DNA of 64,000 nucleotides from Lamellibrachia satsuma (GCA_033239005.1 BSQZ01000018.1:8790536-8854535), one strand, 5' to 3'. Numbered from the stretch's first letter, positions 36,279-48,689 are shown. The notes: a model not told the origin generated them from the letters alone. A program made the numbers and translations.

Positions 36279-39200
36279 GTAAGTCATAAATTAAAATAAT
36301 TTATTTAGGAAATTAGAGGCAGAGTGGACGATTCTCACTTGCCACTTGGTCTTGGGACGGACCATTGTGATAATTCCCAAAACGCCCGCCCGAATGGGAA
36401 TGGACGGCAGCAACCGATCAAATGCATTACCTTCTATTTGAACTCTGCCCGACGTGTTACCTTTCTTTTATGATATGCTCAGGTGAGCCTATTTTGAACT
36501 TGAGACATGCACCTGTATAAGCTCCTGCTGTAGAAAAGAATAATAGGCTTCTTTAGCATATTAAGCTTTGGCTAGGCTAGGTGTTATAACTCCATCCCTT
36601 GCTATCAGTTCATAATTGGCATGCTAGTATAGATGTAGAACCATGTTCTTTGTGTGTGTTATGAATGTGTTGAAGCTGTAGCCTAGATTGCTCATCCTGT
36701 GGTGTTTGTTTTGTTTATTCCGACTTTGCCCCCTCTTGCATTGTGCAGAGTGGGAATAATACTGTTATTTCATTCAAACTTGTACAGGCGTAGTTTTTAG
36801 TGTTTAGCCAAAGAATGTGTGTTCTCAAGTCTCGAGTGATTATACTCCAAACAGCCCTCACTTGGGCTAATGCAGGAGTTTGTGGTTGACAGTGCGCATG
36901 CATTGTGGGTGGTACAAACAACTAAAAGACTGGTATCTTTAATGTTGCTGAAATGGTTGTTATCTGATAGTTTTATTTATTTTATGTATAGGATGTTAAA
37001 CATTTTTTTTGAATAGGTTGGTTATGTGTCTGGATACTGTCGCTGCCTTGCCACATGCACACATAGACAGTCTCCATACCCACACCATGGATAAGTTTAC
37101 TCTGAGCACTGTGTTCTAAAAGCAGTTTAGGTGAGGAGGTGTGGTGAAAGGGAGTTCCATAATAGCTTCTTGAAATGATTTTGGGTTTTTTATGTTGGTA
37201 ATTTTTGGTGGAATCATATTCCATATGTGAATGGCTCAGGAATAAAATGAAAAGACCATTGCATTTATATGGCACCTGGGGGCTACGTATTGTCCACGGT
37301 TTCGAGAGTGGGTTAGTAGCCTGGAGGGGGGGGTGTGATCTCAATAATGTTATTTAGAATTTTGTAGAAGGTTGTGGCTTGTTTAATGATACGTCTTCGT
37401 TCGAGGGTTGGCCATCCAAGGGCAGTAATTAGATCTGCTTGATTTGTGTTCCGTCTGTAATAATTTTTAACAAATCTGGCAGCAGAGTGTTGTACTCTTT
37501 CAAGGCTTTTAACTTGTGAAAATATGTGAGGATTCCATATAGGTGAAGAGTACTCGAGTTTTGGCCGGATTAGCATGTTGTAGGCTGTTTGTGTAACTTC
37601 GGGTTTACATGGGCCAAGAGTTTGTTTAATCATGCCTAAAAATTTCGAAGATTTTGAAGTTACGTCAGTGACGTGATTTGTCCAGGTTAATTTGGAATCC
37701 AACTTTACTCCGAGATAAGAGTGGATAATGGCTGGCCAGAAAGCGAGTACTTATGTGGGCTGGGTTTAGTTTTGTTTGTTATTGGAAGGTGGACACATTT
37801 AGATACATTAAATTCCATTTGTCTGAACATGTGTGGAGTTGGCTTAGGTTATTTTGGAGAATTTCGTGGTCGGTTTTGGAAGAAATTTTACGATATATAA
37901 TACTATCATCTGCAAAAAGGCGTATAGAAGATTTGATGTTCCCATCCATGTCATTTATGTAGAGTAAGAAGAGGACAGGTCCTAGAATTGAACCCTGTGG
38001 GACATCAGATGTGACATCTGTGATGTCCGACAGGGCACTGTTAACTGAGACTCTCTGTTTGCGGTTGGATAGAAAAAATTTAATCCAATTTTGAGTGTTT
38101 CCAGTGATTCCATAGGAGGTCAATTTTGATAGAAGACGTAGATGAGGCACTTTGTCGAAGGCTTTGGCAAAGTCAAGCAGGATTGCGTCAATTTGGGTCT
38201 TGTTGTCCATAGTAGTCATCCAGTCGTGGACTGTCTCAATGAGTTGAGATTCACAAGACAGTCCCGACTGGAATCCGTGTTGGAAGTGGAGAATGATGTT
38301 ATGCTTGTGCAGGCGTTTCCACATATTGCTTAGGATGATATGTTCCATTACTTTACAGAGGATGCAGGTTAGTGGTATGGGTCGGTAGTTAGCAGGGTCA
38401 GATTTGTGGCTCTTTTTGTGTATAGGAGTTACTAATGCTTGTGTTACATTATAAATGCTAATTGTATGACACAAACGCAACACAATTTAACTAAACATTT
38501 AACTAAAACGATTGGGTTTAATCCCTAGTTTAGTCATGTGTGATCAAGCAATTTCCCCAAACTCCTAAGCCTAACAGATGAGAAGTATATTGTGAATACC
38601 GTTTTTTATGTTCTAGTAGAACGAGGTGAATGAGAATGATAAGCAAAATGTGACTACAGTCATTAAATTATTTGTATCTGGAAAATGTGATATCTTTATG
38701 TACATCATGTTCGTTTCATTGACAGGTTAAGAAATTCATGCGGGCACCAAGAAAACGCCCAACAACACATACAACTAGCACTCCTGTCCCTAGAAAGAGA
38801 AAAAGACTTGACAATGAGCTGGGTGAGCTGGTTGCAGCTGAAACACTTCTCACTTTGAGTTCTGCTGAGATATCGCAAGAGTTCTCAAAGGTATATAAAT
38901 CAACAAGTAACACGAGGTTTCAGCCTCAATGATGTATATTTATTCACAACTAATAGAACATATGCTACAAACTGCATCTACAATTACTACAAATGAATTA
39001 CTAAAAGTAAAACACACAAACCAGAGCTTCACATGTTTTGTCCAGGGGCATCTGAATTTTTGTTTGGGTCAGTAAAATGTGACAGAGATGTCCCAGCTGG
39101 GTCAGTTGACAAGTTATAAACATTAAAATGCATTATGATTGTTGATCAACGGTAAATAGAAAAATGTGTGTGAACAATTCATTATGATGAAGAAATCAGC

Positions 39201-42109
39201 CAGCACATTTATACTTTTTACATTTCAGAGCCACACCGTGAGTACACAGACTGACCCTGTTGTGTTTGCAAGTCAAGTCAACATGGCAGATGCTGGTTGT
39301 CAGACGGTTTATAATAAGTGTGGGCTTCAGACCAAAGTGGAGACCAGGATACTACGAAATGCACCATCTCCGACAGTAAGTTTTCAACAAATGCCACCTC
39401 TAAATATCAACGACACAAAAGGCGATGCAAAGAAAATGAAGTTCTTTACTGATCTCCACTTTTTAGAATTATTCAACTTTCTGGGACCAATTGTTAACAA
39501 TTTAACATACTGCAACAGGCCCACTAAACACACTGCAACAGGCCCACTAAACATACTGGAACAGGCCCACTAAACATACTGCAACAGGCCCACTAAACAT
39601 ACTGCGACAGGCCCACTAAACATACTGGAACAGGCCCACTAAACATACTAGAACAGGCCCACTAAACATACTAGAACAGGCCCACTAAACACACTGCAAC
39701 AGGCCCACTAAATATACTGGAACAGGCCCACTAAACATACTGCAACAGGCCCACTAAACATACTGCAACAGGCCCACTAAACATACTAGAATAGGCCCAC
39801 TAAACATACTAGAACAGGCCCACTAAACATACTGGAACAGGCCTACTAAACACACTGCAACAGGCCCTCTAAATACACTGCAACAGGCTCACTAAACACA
39901 CTGCAACAGGCCCACTAAACAAAGCAGAAAAATAAGTCCACGAACCAGACCAATTGTTCATTACCTTGGTCAGGCTGTGCATCTGTTTTTACACTGTGGC
40001 TTTTATGTTTAGATTATCTGAATCTGGATAAATTTTTACGGCTTGGTTTGGCTGGCCAAAATCATTTAAACAATTCAGAAATGTGAGGTGTTCAGTAGAC
40101 TTACTGAATTTTTGTGTGGTAATGCCCACAGATTTTTCTAGACAAAGCAATCTCTTTCCCAGCTACAAACATCACCACATATTTAAATGTTTGATTGCTG
40201 TGGCTCCTAATAGCACAGCTGTTTTTGTGTCTGAATTATTTGAAGGGGCTATTAGTGATAGTGAATTTTTTTAACAATATTGAATCTTAAACCATTTACG
40301 TCCTGGAGATTCTAGTGGACCGCGGTTTTACCACAGAGGATATGTTGATGCCCTGACAGGTTCATTTAAACATACACCCTTCTCTCCGGGGCAGGGACAA
40401 ATTAACTCTGCGGGAGGAACTACTCACTAGTAAAATAACAAAAGCAAGAATCCACGTTGAATGGTACAATGAAAGAACAAAGAAGTTCAGGGTAATATCT
40501 GGAACAATGCCCCTAAACATGACACCTCTAGCCAGATATGGGGTCAATTCTGTTTTGTCAATTCCAGTTCCAGTCAATTCCGTTTTGTCAATTCCAATTC
40601 CAACTTTATAAATCCTAGGCTAAAGAAAAATTGAAATCCAATTCGTTTCTACAGTTTGGGGTGGGTAGGTGGGTGTCAGATTTATTATAAACAAAACTTT
40701 ATAAATGGCATTCAGCCATTTGATATACTGTATGTACATTCTGCTGCGACACCTCTCCTGGATTTTTGCTAACCAGACATTTTGGACAGCCCAGGACAGT
40801 TGGGTCATTAATCTGAGTTTTTAACAGCTTCCCCCTGTTTATATCAGTTGTATCATTGATATTTCATAAAATTTACTGTAAACTTTGAGTTTTCAACATC
40901 CTTGTCCACTGAGAAAAAAATTATATAACGCCAGAATGGTCCGACTTTGGTTTTACTGTATATTTTCAGGTAGTCATCACTTCCGCAATGAAGTCTGAAG
41001 AAGAACAGTACATCTCCACAGGGAACCAGTTGCAGTCATCAGATGCTGCACCAAAAGATGCCCGATACATGCCATCAGACATCAACCAAAAGAAAGTATC
41101 TTCAATCAGCCAGTCTCCTATTGGGTCTCGAATGTGTGGATCTGTTGCTTCAGTCAATCTGGTGAATCAGAGTTCTGAAGACTACCAAGTCTTACAAGGT
41201 ATACATTGTATTTGAATTGAATATAATTTTATACAACATAATCGATATGTACATGTACAATGTTCAAATAAATGTTAAACAATAAACATGGTGGTAAACT
41301 AAGTTAACTACAACTATATATAGTAACTAGCATTAACTTTCATAAACACCATGCTTATGAAATCCATGTCTTGTATAGGTACTTTTCAATTGAAAAAAAA
41401 TTGGTCTTGTATGATACCTATAATCTGCCTTTAGAAAATTCAAATGGTTTGTCAGAATACGTAATCTACAGAAACACCTTGTAAAGATGTATCAAGTAGT
41501 TTGGGTTTGTTATCTGGCTTAGTATGTTACATTGAGTTTGTAATTTTTAAACACATAATCTTAAAAACGTAATTTTTAATGGGCTTTATCAGAATTGGGG
41601 TCAATTACACTTTCTTTACAATGACATTGAAAACAAAACAACTTCTGTTAAAGCCTTTTTGAAAATGTTATCCCCACACCCGGGCCCATGGGATGGTTTC
41701 ACAGAAATTTTTAAGCCATTCAAATTGTCAAAGCAGATGCCCATATTTTGGATAATTTATGAAATTACTATTTTATTTGGCCTTATTAATAAAAAAGTGT
41801 TTAATGTGGACCAGTAACTTTGCTGCATGAAATGTAACTTTTGAAAGTTGCTGGTCCTCCTGTTTGGGGCTGTGATAGTACACTAAACTAGAAACATCCT
41901 GTTTGGGGCTGTGATAGTACACTAAACTAGAAACATCCTGTTTGGGGCTGTGATGGTACACTAAACTAGAAACATCCTGTTTGGGGCCGTGGTAGTACAC
42001 TAAACTAGAAACATCCTGTTTGGGGCTGTGATAGTACACTAAACTAGAAACATCCCTACAGGAAAACATAATTAAATCTCTTGTCAAAGAAAATGATCCA
42101 CACAATCAC

Positions 42110-42173
<64 letters not shown>

Positions 42174-43678
42174 AGTTTATTAAGTTGTTAGGGTTGTGCT
42201 ATTTTGCTGAGTTCGTTTTCATTTAAAAACACAAAATCTCTGTGTTTTTCTTTAAATGTACTTTTAATTGTGCATTAACATGTTACATCCACATCCATTA
42301 TAACGTATTGATTGTTGAAATGTGGAAAGATGCTTATTAATGAATAAACCACTATTGATTGTACTGACTACTGGCACAATTTTCTGATCTTCACAAAGGT
42401 CTGACAAGAATAAAGTCTGAAGACCACCCAGCAGAAATACATTTACAAGAAGGATTCGTCCAGTTCAACAAGACATGTCACCAAAAGGACCAAACACCAA
42501 CAAACTATGGTGAACCGCACGTCCAAGTGAAAGTAGAGAAGGTTCAGTCTGATGAATGTAACAGCAGCAGTGGAGAGACCAGAAAGTGGGTAGCGTGTGG
42601 GGGAGGTTTGTTGAAAGAAGTCTTGAAAATGGACCACACTGATTGGTCTGTAGAAACATCAAAGGATTCCAGTGAGAACATTGATGAGAAAGAACAATAC
42701 AACGACGAGACTGTCTCAGAAGTCAGTGTAACACACAAGAATGTGGAACCATACATTACCACGAAGTGCACAAAGCAATTCATGCAATCCAATCACCCTA
42801 ACAGTCATGAACAAATTAACACAGGTGAGAAACAACGCACTTGTACCTCAAATACATACTCCATACTTAAACCCAATCAAAGGCTTCACACCTGTATGAA
42901 GTTATACCCAGACTCAAGAAACACAGGTGTGAAGCCAAACACTTGTGGCAGATGTGGAGAATCATTCACAACATTCATTAGCCTTAAGATTCACAAAACG
43001 ATTCATGCACATTTGAGTCACATAGGTGTGGGTCATACAGATGTGAGTCACACAGGTGTCTGTTACGCAGGTGCGAGTCACACAGGTGTGGGTTTCACAG
43101 GTGTGAGTCACACAGGTGTGGGTTTCACAGGTGTGAGTCGCACAGGTGTGGGTTTCACAGGTGTGAGTCACACAGGTGTGGGTTTCACAGGAGGTAAGCT
43201 ATACTCTTGTTCTACATGCGGAAAGTTATTTACACAATCTCATAACCTTAAGGTTCATGAAAAAATTCACACAGGTGTGAGCCAAACAGGTGTGAGACAC
43301 ACAGGTGTGAGTCAAACAAATGTGAAGCTGTACTCTTGTTCTATATGTGGAAAATCATTCACAAAGTCCAGTGACTGTAAGGTTCATGAAATGTTTCATG
43401 CCGATGTGAAGGTGTACACTTGTGGCATATGTGAAAAATCATTCAAATCATTCAGTAGCCTTAAAACCCACGAAAGGATTCATATAGGTGTTAAGCTAAA
43501 CACTTGTTCTAGGTGTGGAAAATCATTCACAACATCCGTGTACTGTAAGATTCATGAAAGGCTTCACACAGGTGTCAAGCCACATGCTTGTTCTACGTGT
43601 GGAAAGTTATTTAGACATTTTAGTAGCCTTAAGATCCATGAACAGGTTCACACAGGTGTAGCAGTTTGTAACCACTAA
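35997..43678 (+). CDS. THAP domain + C2H2 zinc-finger fusion protein, 5 exons, 700 aa
   Basis: Exons 35997-36278, 38726-38890, 39229-39375, 40970-41198 and 42399-43678 join in frame through GT-AG introns (phases 0,0,0,1). Exon 1 is a THAP-type zinc finger (C8-x3-C12, FPKP at 32-35, W45, C68-x2-H71-F), a DNA-binding fold related to P-element transposase. Exons 2-4 are a basic linker (RAPRKRPTT, PRKRKRL, a likely nuclear localisation signal), a STQTDP...GCQT stretch typical of THAP genes, and a Ser-rich part. Exon 5 holds six intact C2H2 fingers after one degenerate one. Three sumoylation-type motifs lie between the modules: MKSE (K206), IKSED (K280) and VKVE (K319). Expected role: nuclear DNA-binding regulator; targets unknown. 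I recognise no named orthologue. Two separate genes fused only by my splice model is the main alternative, but all five phases match. Confidence 0.75.
36279..37300. other. THAP-ZF intron 1, left part
   Basis: Unique sequence. Around 36825-36895 a segment (ctcaagtctcgagtgatt, then tactccaaacagccctc) also occurs in diverged form at 47245-47305, so it is a dispersed repeat of unknown type. Confidence 0.4.
37305..38475 (-). mobile_element. Second LINE family (Jockey/CR1 superfamily), minus strand
   Basis: Minus-strand reverse transcriptase: KKSHKSDPANYRPIPLTCI, FQHGFQSGLSCESQLIE, IDAILLDFAKAFDKVPHLRL, DVPQGSILGPVLFLLYINDM, RLFADDSIIYRKI; then, after a break, the C-terminal KLTWTNHVTDVTSKSSKFLG, LEYSSPIWNPH, RVQHSAARFVKNYY and LGWPTLERRR. 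The C-terminal block differs from the CR1-like family that dominates the window. Truncated at both ends and frameshifted near 37710-37780. It lies antisense in intron 1 of the THAP-ZF gene. Confidence 0.9.
38726..38890 (+). CDS. THAP-ZF gene exon 2
   Basis: Acceptor cattgacag/GTT and donor TCAAAG/gtatat, 55 codons, phase 0 on both sides. Basic start KKFMRAPRKRPTTH and PRKRKRL, then an acidic amphipathic LGELVAAETLLTLSSAEI. Confidence 0.75.
39229..39375 (+). CDS. THAP-ZF gene exon 3
   Basis: Acceptor acatttcag/AGC and donor CCGACA/gtaagt, 49 codons. Encodes SHTVSTQTDPVVFASQV and ADAGCQTVYNKCG, a motif often seen downstream of THAP domains in invertebrate genes. Confidence 0.75.
39523..39925. 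repeat. 23-bp minisatellite, about 17 copies, THAP-ZF intron 3
   Basis: Unit aacaggcccactaaacatac followed by tgc, with tggaa / tagaa variants interspersed. Confidence 0.95.
39926..40969. other. THAP-ZF intron 3, right part
   Basis: No exon recognised. The 40370-40600 stretch has a short duplicated segment (ccagttccagtcaattccg / tcaattccgttttgtcaatt). Otherwise unique. Confidence 0.35.
40970..41198 (+). CDS. THAP-ZF gene exon 4
   Basis: Acceptor tattttcag/GTA and donor TTACAAG/gtatac, 76 codons plus 1 base. Encodes the MKSEEEQ sumoylation-type motif and a Ser/Gln-rich segment. It ends in phase 1, matching exon 5. Confidence 0.72.
41199..41858. other. THAP-ZF intron 4, left part
   Basis: AT-rich sequence; no feature recognised. 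Confidence 0.35.
41859..42056. repeat. 39-bp minisatellite, 5 copies, THAP-ZF intron 4
   Basis: Unit cctgtttggggctgtgatag followed by tacactaaactagaaacat, with near-identical copies. Confidence 0.95.
42112..42168. repeat. (TA)n microsatellite
   Basis: About 28 uninterrupted TA dinucleotides in THAP-ZF intron 4. Confidence 0.98.
42399..43678 (+). CDS. THAP-ZF gene exon 5: C2H2 zinc fingers, stop codon
   Basis: Acceptor tcttcacaaag/GT. After an acidic region with IKSED and VKVE, a degenerate finger (TTKCTKQFMQ) is followed by six C2H2 fingers with first Cys near 42944, 43208, 43338, 43420, 43505 and 43590 (for example CSTCGKLFTQSHNLKVHEKI). Between fingers 1 and 2 lies a ~60-residue Gly/Thr/His repeat (HTGVGFTGVS, 30-bp DNA period) that looks like an expanded finger linker. 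Linkers are HTGVK rather than the usual TGEKP. Ends VHTGVAVCNH with TAA. Confidence 0.85.
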
Positions 43679-43784
43679 GATGAACCCCAGTTATTCTTAC
43701 ACTAGTGTGTGGTTTTTCGGCGAGGTTTATGACGCCAAAAGCTCCGGAAACCGTCAGAAATGACCATTTATCTACAAACACCAG

Positions 43785-43790
43785 AATAAA
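43785..43790 (+). terminator. Poly(A) signal AATAAA of the THAP-ZF gene
   Basis: Canonical hexamer 107 bases after the stop codon on the coding strand; the first such signal downstream. Confidence 0.55.
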
Positions 43791-44033
43791 AGCATCATAT
43801 TGAAGAAATTGTAATATAAGTAATTTAGGTCTAAATGCATGTTCATAATTTTTATGTATCAATGTCCATTATACCAGGGATAATTCCCTGAATACATAAC
43901 GTCATTATCAGCGGCAAAAAAGCGTAAATACATAAAGAGGCCACGAGTTTCTTCCTCGGAAGTTGGACATTTTTAGATTGCAACTTTGTCCCTCGTACCT
44001 CAAGGCCTAAATGAAAAATATTAAATTAAATTG

Positions 44034-44530
44034 AAAGAAAAGTCACATTTTTTGGCTGTGCACCTAAGAGTTAATAAAAACTAACCATTTGTAACATTGA
44101 GAAAGTGTCCCGACATAGGAGGTGTCACCTCGTGTGAGGATCCGTAGGCAGAATCTGTTCTGAAAGTGGGAGATTCTGGTCAAATGTCAGTTTTCCTTGC
44201 TGTTATGTTGACCAGGGCACTTACGCTTGATGACTATGCGACCAATAAGCGAACATACCCTCTTAGTTCTTGGATATCGGAGCAGATGAAACTTCCGTTT
44301 AATAAACAAAGTCCAACAAGTTGAGTTTAGACGTAGACAGCATGGCCATATATTATAGGATTAGGTGTTTAAGAATAGATTTTAAATTGGTGAGCGAATA
44401 TTGCCCCACTACAGGTACTCGTGGCATAGGGTATGACGCGACCAGTGACTGGAAGACGCTGTGTGTTCAACAACGTTTTTCTAGTAAACCATTGATGTGA
44501 CGTTCTTGGTTGTTATTGCAAATGGTCTTT
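44034..44530. mobile_element. Second paired-arm copy of the MITE-like family
   Basis: The left arm (tttggctgtgcacctaagag, aactaaccatttgtaac) and the reverse complement of the right end (accatttgcaataac, then atggtttactagaaaaac, then gttgttgaacac) correspond to the arms of the 27183-27735 element. The interior differs. Confidence 0.5.
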
Positions 44531-44644
44531 TAGACATGGGCGTCCGCAGGCAAGGGGAGGCACTCCCCCTGGATCTGCTCCCCCTGGATCTAGACGTACT
44601 GTATATTCGTATGCTCAAAGTTTTCTTTGCATCTTTCTTTGCAT

Positions 44645-44668
44645 CTTACACGCACCCACCCACCCACA

Positions 44669-44708
<40 letters not shown>

Positions 44709-44735
44709 CACACACACAGACACACACACACACAC
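44645..44735. repeat. (CACG)n / (CA)n simple repeat
   Basis: Tandem acgcacgcacg grading into cacacaca. It produces a short His/Thr/Arg-rich frame that is not a gene. Confidence 0.95.
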
Positions 44736-44739
44736 ACCT

Positions 44740-45770
44740 GCGGACGCCCCTGCTTATAGTCGCATAGACCCAAAACTACGACTTTTATTTCCCTTTAATG
44801 CAGCATTTCCCAACCCTTTTTTCCCCACGTATCCCCGAGATAAAGAGGTAAACATATTCACCTGAGTGATTGCTGTCGGACAACCTGTTTGTGGAGTTCG
44901 GTGTGACGGCTGCTTGCTCGAAACCAGTGCTTCAATACCGGGTACAGTTCTGGATATAGAGACTCGGGGATTATCCTTCACATAATATAGTCGGGCACGA
45001 AATTTGGTTTTCATGCTGAACAATGCTGAACTTGTGACAGAGACAAGTGGTGGAGAACACCGACGATGGTCTCACGGGCACAACAGAAGGATACAACGCT
45101 CATTTTACACCGCCATTTGTTCAGACGGAAGGTTTCAAATGCGGTGGGGTCGTTCAGTCATATTCCACGTCATCCGACAGGACGCGCACCTCCACGATGA
45201 ACCGATTTAGAGTCAGTTTCGCAACCAGCCCACTCATATATGGGAAGTTGGAGTGGAACACTTTCCGCATAGGGAAAACAGGTGCGCCTCTATACAAGTT
45301 CACCCGTGTTCCCTTCCCCGGTTTCTTTCGTCCTCGAGCGCCCCGTTCAGATGTTCGAACATATTGTTTTTTGTTGTATTTTCCGTCGTTGATGTTTTCC
45401 TCTCGCAGATCCCACAGTAAGACAACATGTTTCGCCTATTACTTTCACCTAAGTCTTGTCTATCCACTGCATGATGTAGTCACTGTCTTTGACTGTCCCA
45501 TCTTCTTTAATTGCACCATCTTCTTTGACTGTCCCATCTTCTTTAATTGCACCATCTTCTCGTTAGCCCGCCTCTTGCTCTTTTCCATTTTATCTGTTGC
45601 CATTCTGTTGTTCTGATAGTCCACCAGTTATATGTTATTCTTGCTATCCGCTTTATTTTATGATTATATTTAATTATATCTCGTACTTTTGTTTTCCTTC
45701 TAATGAAGTCATGACAACACAACACGGCAATAAGCACGTGATGTATCATCGGTAACAATGAGGCTAAATC
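44740..45770. other. Noncoding stretch with one unexplained open frame
   Basis: A 189-codon plus-strand frame (45047-45616) shows no recognised domain or repeat, and no splice context. A 36-bp duplication (actgtcccatcttctttaat) lies within it at 45490-45560. I do not call a gene. Confidence 0.3.
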
Positions 45771-45774
45771 GTCG

Positions 45775-46320
45775 TAAATAACCTAACAAGATTTAACAAG
45801 ATTGCCATCCAAGGCAAAGGCCCAAATAGCAAGTGGACAAGGAAGCCATTGCTTACCGAGAGTCCAACATTTTTCATATATGTGTAACCCGCCCTCCTGA
45901 GATATATGTCAACCTTGTTTTTAAACATATTCACGCTGCTGGCAGTTATACAATCCATAGACAATTTGTTCCATTCATTTATTGTCCTCTGTGAGAACGA
46001 GTACTTCCTGATATCCAATCTACACTGACCCTTTGCTATGTTACCTCATGCCCTCTATCTTTCTTGAGTGAGAACATAATATTTCTATCAATATTTACAT
46101 ACCCATTCAATATCTTAAAAACTTCAATCTGACCTCCTCTTAACCTCCATGTCTCTAGAGTTGCTAAACCACTTTCTGTCAAGCGTTCTTCATAACTAAG
46201 GTCTCTCTGTTCTGGAATAATTTTAGTTGCTCTCCTCTGTATTCATTCAAACATATCTATATCCGTCTTACGATATGGTCTCCAAGCTTCTATACAGTAT
46301 TCTAAATGAAGCATAACTGT
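45775..46320 (-). mobile_element. 5'-truncated CR1-like LINE 3' end, minus strand
   Basis: Reads on the minus strand EAWRPYRKTDID, QRRATKIIPEQRDLSYEERL, RGGQIEVFKILNGYVNIDRN, then RKYSFSQRTINEWNKLS and SVNMFKNKVDIYLRRAGY, and ends with gatggcaatcttgttaaatc and a second aatcttgtta. Frameshifted around 46030-46060. Confidence 0.9.
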
Positions 46321-48290
46321 AAAGGTAAGTTCGTATATAGCGCGGTATCCAGTCCTCAGGACTGCTCAGTGCGCTTTACCCTTCACTCCCTGGCATACCT
46401 GTTCATTGCAACGTCTCTGGGAAGCACTCAGCTCTTTTTCCTTATATGTTTTAGGTAAGAACAATTGTACGTTCTTCGAGAATAGAAATTTACGAACCTT
46501 CACATGTTAAGATGGTTTTCCGTAATATTTGCGTAAATTCTTGCTTACGCAGCAATTTCTTTGTGAATACGGACCCAGATGGCCCTCTCTGACTTAGTTT
46601 CTGTAACATGCCGCTACATGTAAGCATGGTAAACTACTGGGTGACCAGGAGTGTACTCCCTTTGCGAGATCCTACATGCGACATGGCCAAAAGTGTGGTA
46701 TAGTCTGGGGTAAGCATGGTGACATTGATAAATGCATAACACATCGGTCGGCAAACTTTTTAATAGAGGTCCAAATTAGTGAATTGGCATAGGTATGCCG
46801 GCCGCACGCACGCACGCACGCACGCACGCGTCTCTGTTATCCTCGTGGTAACTGGTGTGTAGCAGTTGTATTGACTACTGTTGTAAATACCACGTCCACG
46901 AATACGATTTATAATTATCACCAAACATCAACGTCTAATTTTGAACAACAGTGCCACTTTAGTATTAAAAAACACGTTATTCATTGTACGTGTTCTTGAC
47001 ATGGCACTATAAGGCCACATTGATTAGTGTGACACTGACGCCTGGTGGTGTTGCTGCGCCACCAAGTGCTCCACGTCTGACTGCAGACTTAATTGTTTCC
47101 GCGAGCCTCAAAATGCCGTCTGTTAGCTGCGTTCGCGTCTTGCGTTTCACGAAGTTCGTCTTAATTGTTCACTCCTCGCTACGAGCCCTATTACTTCCTG
47201 CAGTTTCATATACTTGTCACATGCACAGGCTTTCACGGTGGGTCTCAAGTCTCAAGTGGTTTTACTCCAAACAGTCCAAACTTGGGCTAACGCAGGAGTT
47301 GTTAGGTGATTCAGCGGGCCCTGAAGAGCTACGCCACGGCATCTCATCATCTTGTCTCGAACCTTTTCCATCGTCGCACTACCCCGTTTGCCATTTATCA
47401 AGCAACGAACGTTATTCAAAACAACATATTGTTACTCAAACACAAAAAGGTAGTACAATGTACTGTCACGTCTGCATACACAAAAGTGAATTCATAAATT
47501 GTTGAAGGAAGGGAAAAGAACATATTTAATATGTTCATCGAAAATAGTATAACCGAGTTGTAGTATGTGATATGAATACGAACTTTTTAGGTGGGACGTA
47601 CCATTTATTGATATTACATATTTATGGCACGGGTCACATTATACACAATATCGCCGTCAGTCCACGGAGGCACAGACCGCATGAAATAGCTCCGAGGGCC
47701 TCAAATGGCCCATGGGCCGTATGTTGCATAAAACAACAGCAACAACTTCACTGCATGTGACAATCACATGGCTAAAATAATAATAATAATGTTTATTGTC
47801 TCTTAACAACATAAATTCGTTTACATACAATCTATCAGCCGATCTGTTAAGCACATTTAAGCCAATGGAAAAGAAGCAAATTGCTTATGGTTCCTTTTTC
47901 AATTATGAATGAAATATATTATGTGCCACAATTTAATAAGTGAAATTATTAACACATGCATTATAGTATGCCAACTGTGCAGCAGCTAATGTTGGAAGAT
48001 TAACTTTGTTGTACACGTTGAAAATATAATATTAAGTTAACCAATAGTTATTCACAATTGTCTAATTAATAAATGATTTATAATAAGATATGATAAAAGT
48101 TTACCATAATTTACAGTTATTCCGATATAATAATACACAAGACTGTTATACTGGTATATCACAATTGACTAGAGTAATCTTGTTCACCAGATGTGATGTT
48201 CCACTGTCTTTTTAAATATATAAATAGACATGCAATACAATCATTCCTATTGCGTCTATGTAGATGTTATTACGTATGTTTCTTACACTG
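46321..48290. other. Noncoding stretch with small repeats
   Basis: Contains tatatagcgcggtatccag with a ctcaggactgctcag palindrome (46340-46370), which may be a repeat, and (GCAC)n at 46800-46828. A segment at 47245-47305 is shared with 36825-36895. No gene recognised. Confidence 0.35.
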
Positions 48291-48299
48291 GGAGTATTG

Positions 48300-48660
48300 C
48301 TAAATGCCATTAATTGTACATGTTTTTGTTATATTCAATGAAAGTTTATTAGCTCTAAGCCAAAGTGATAGCTTTTTTATTTCAATGTTTAAATATTTTT
48401 TCAATTTTTTGCAGATCTTTCCATTGGATAAAGATGTTAGTATCTTCTGCATACACAATGGGAAAGATGATCTGAGACACAGCACCTAAATCATTTATAT
48501 ACATAAGGAATAATAAGGGTTCTAATATTGACCCTTGTGGTAATCCACATGTTATATTTTTAACAGAATAAAATGTTACTGTTTGTTGTCTTCCAGACAA
48601 ATAACTTTGAAAATACTGGAGCACTATTCCTCTGATTCCAAAATGATTTAGTTTAGGATG
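48300..48660 (-). mobile_element. Rex1-like LINE reverse-transcriptase relic, main piece
   Basis: Minus-strand frames read FGIRGIVLQYFQSYLSGRQQ, LPQGSILEPLLFLMYINDL, a degraded VYAEDTNIF catalytic box, and SLWLRANKLSLNITKT. This is the order and wording of Rex1/CR1-group elements, distinct from the other two LINE families here. Part of its N-terminal side reappears at 49340-49470. Confidence 0.75.
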
Positions 48661-48689
48661 TCATGGTTAACCGTATAACCTCACTTCAC

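Noticed and set aside
42962..43171. Minus-strand Thr/Cys/His repeat frame
   Set aside because: Opposite-strand shadow of the expanded zinc-finger linker.
45047..45616. 189-codon plus-strand frame
   Set aside because: No recognised domain, no splice or promoter context, and an internal duplication; left as unexplained noncoding.
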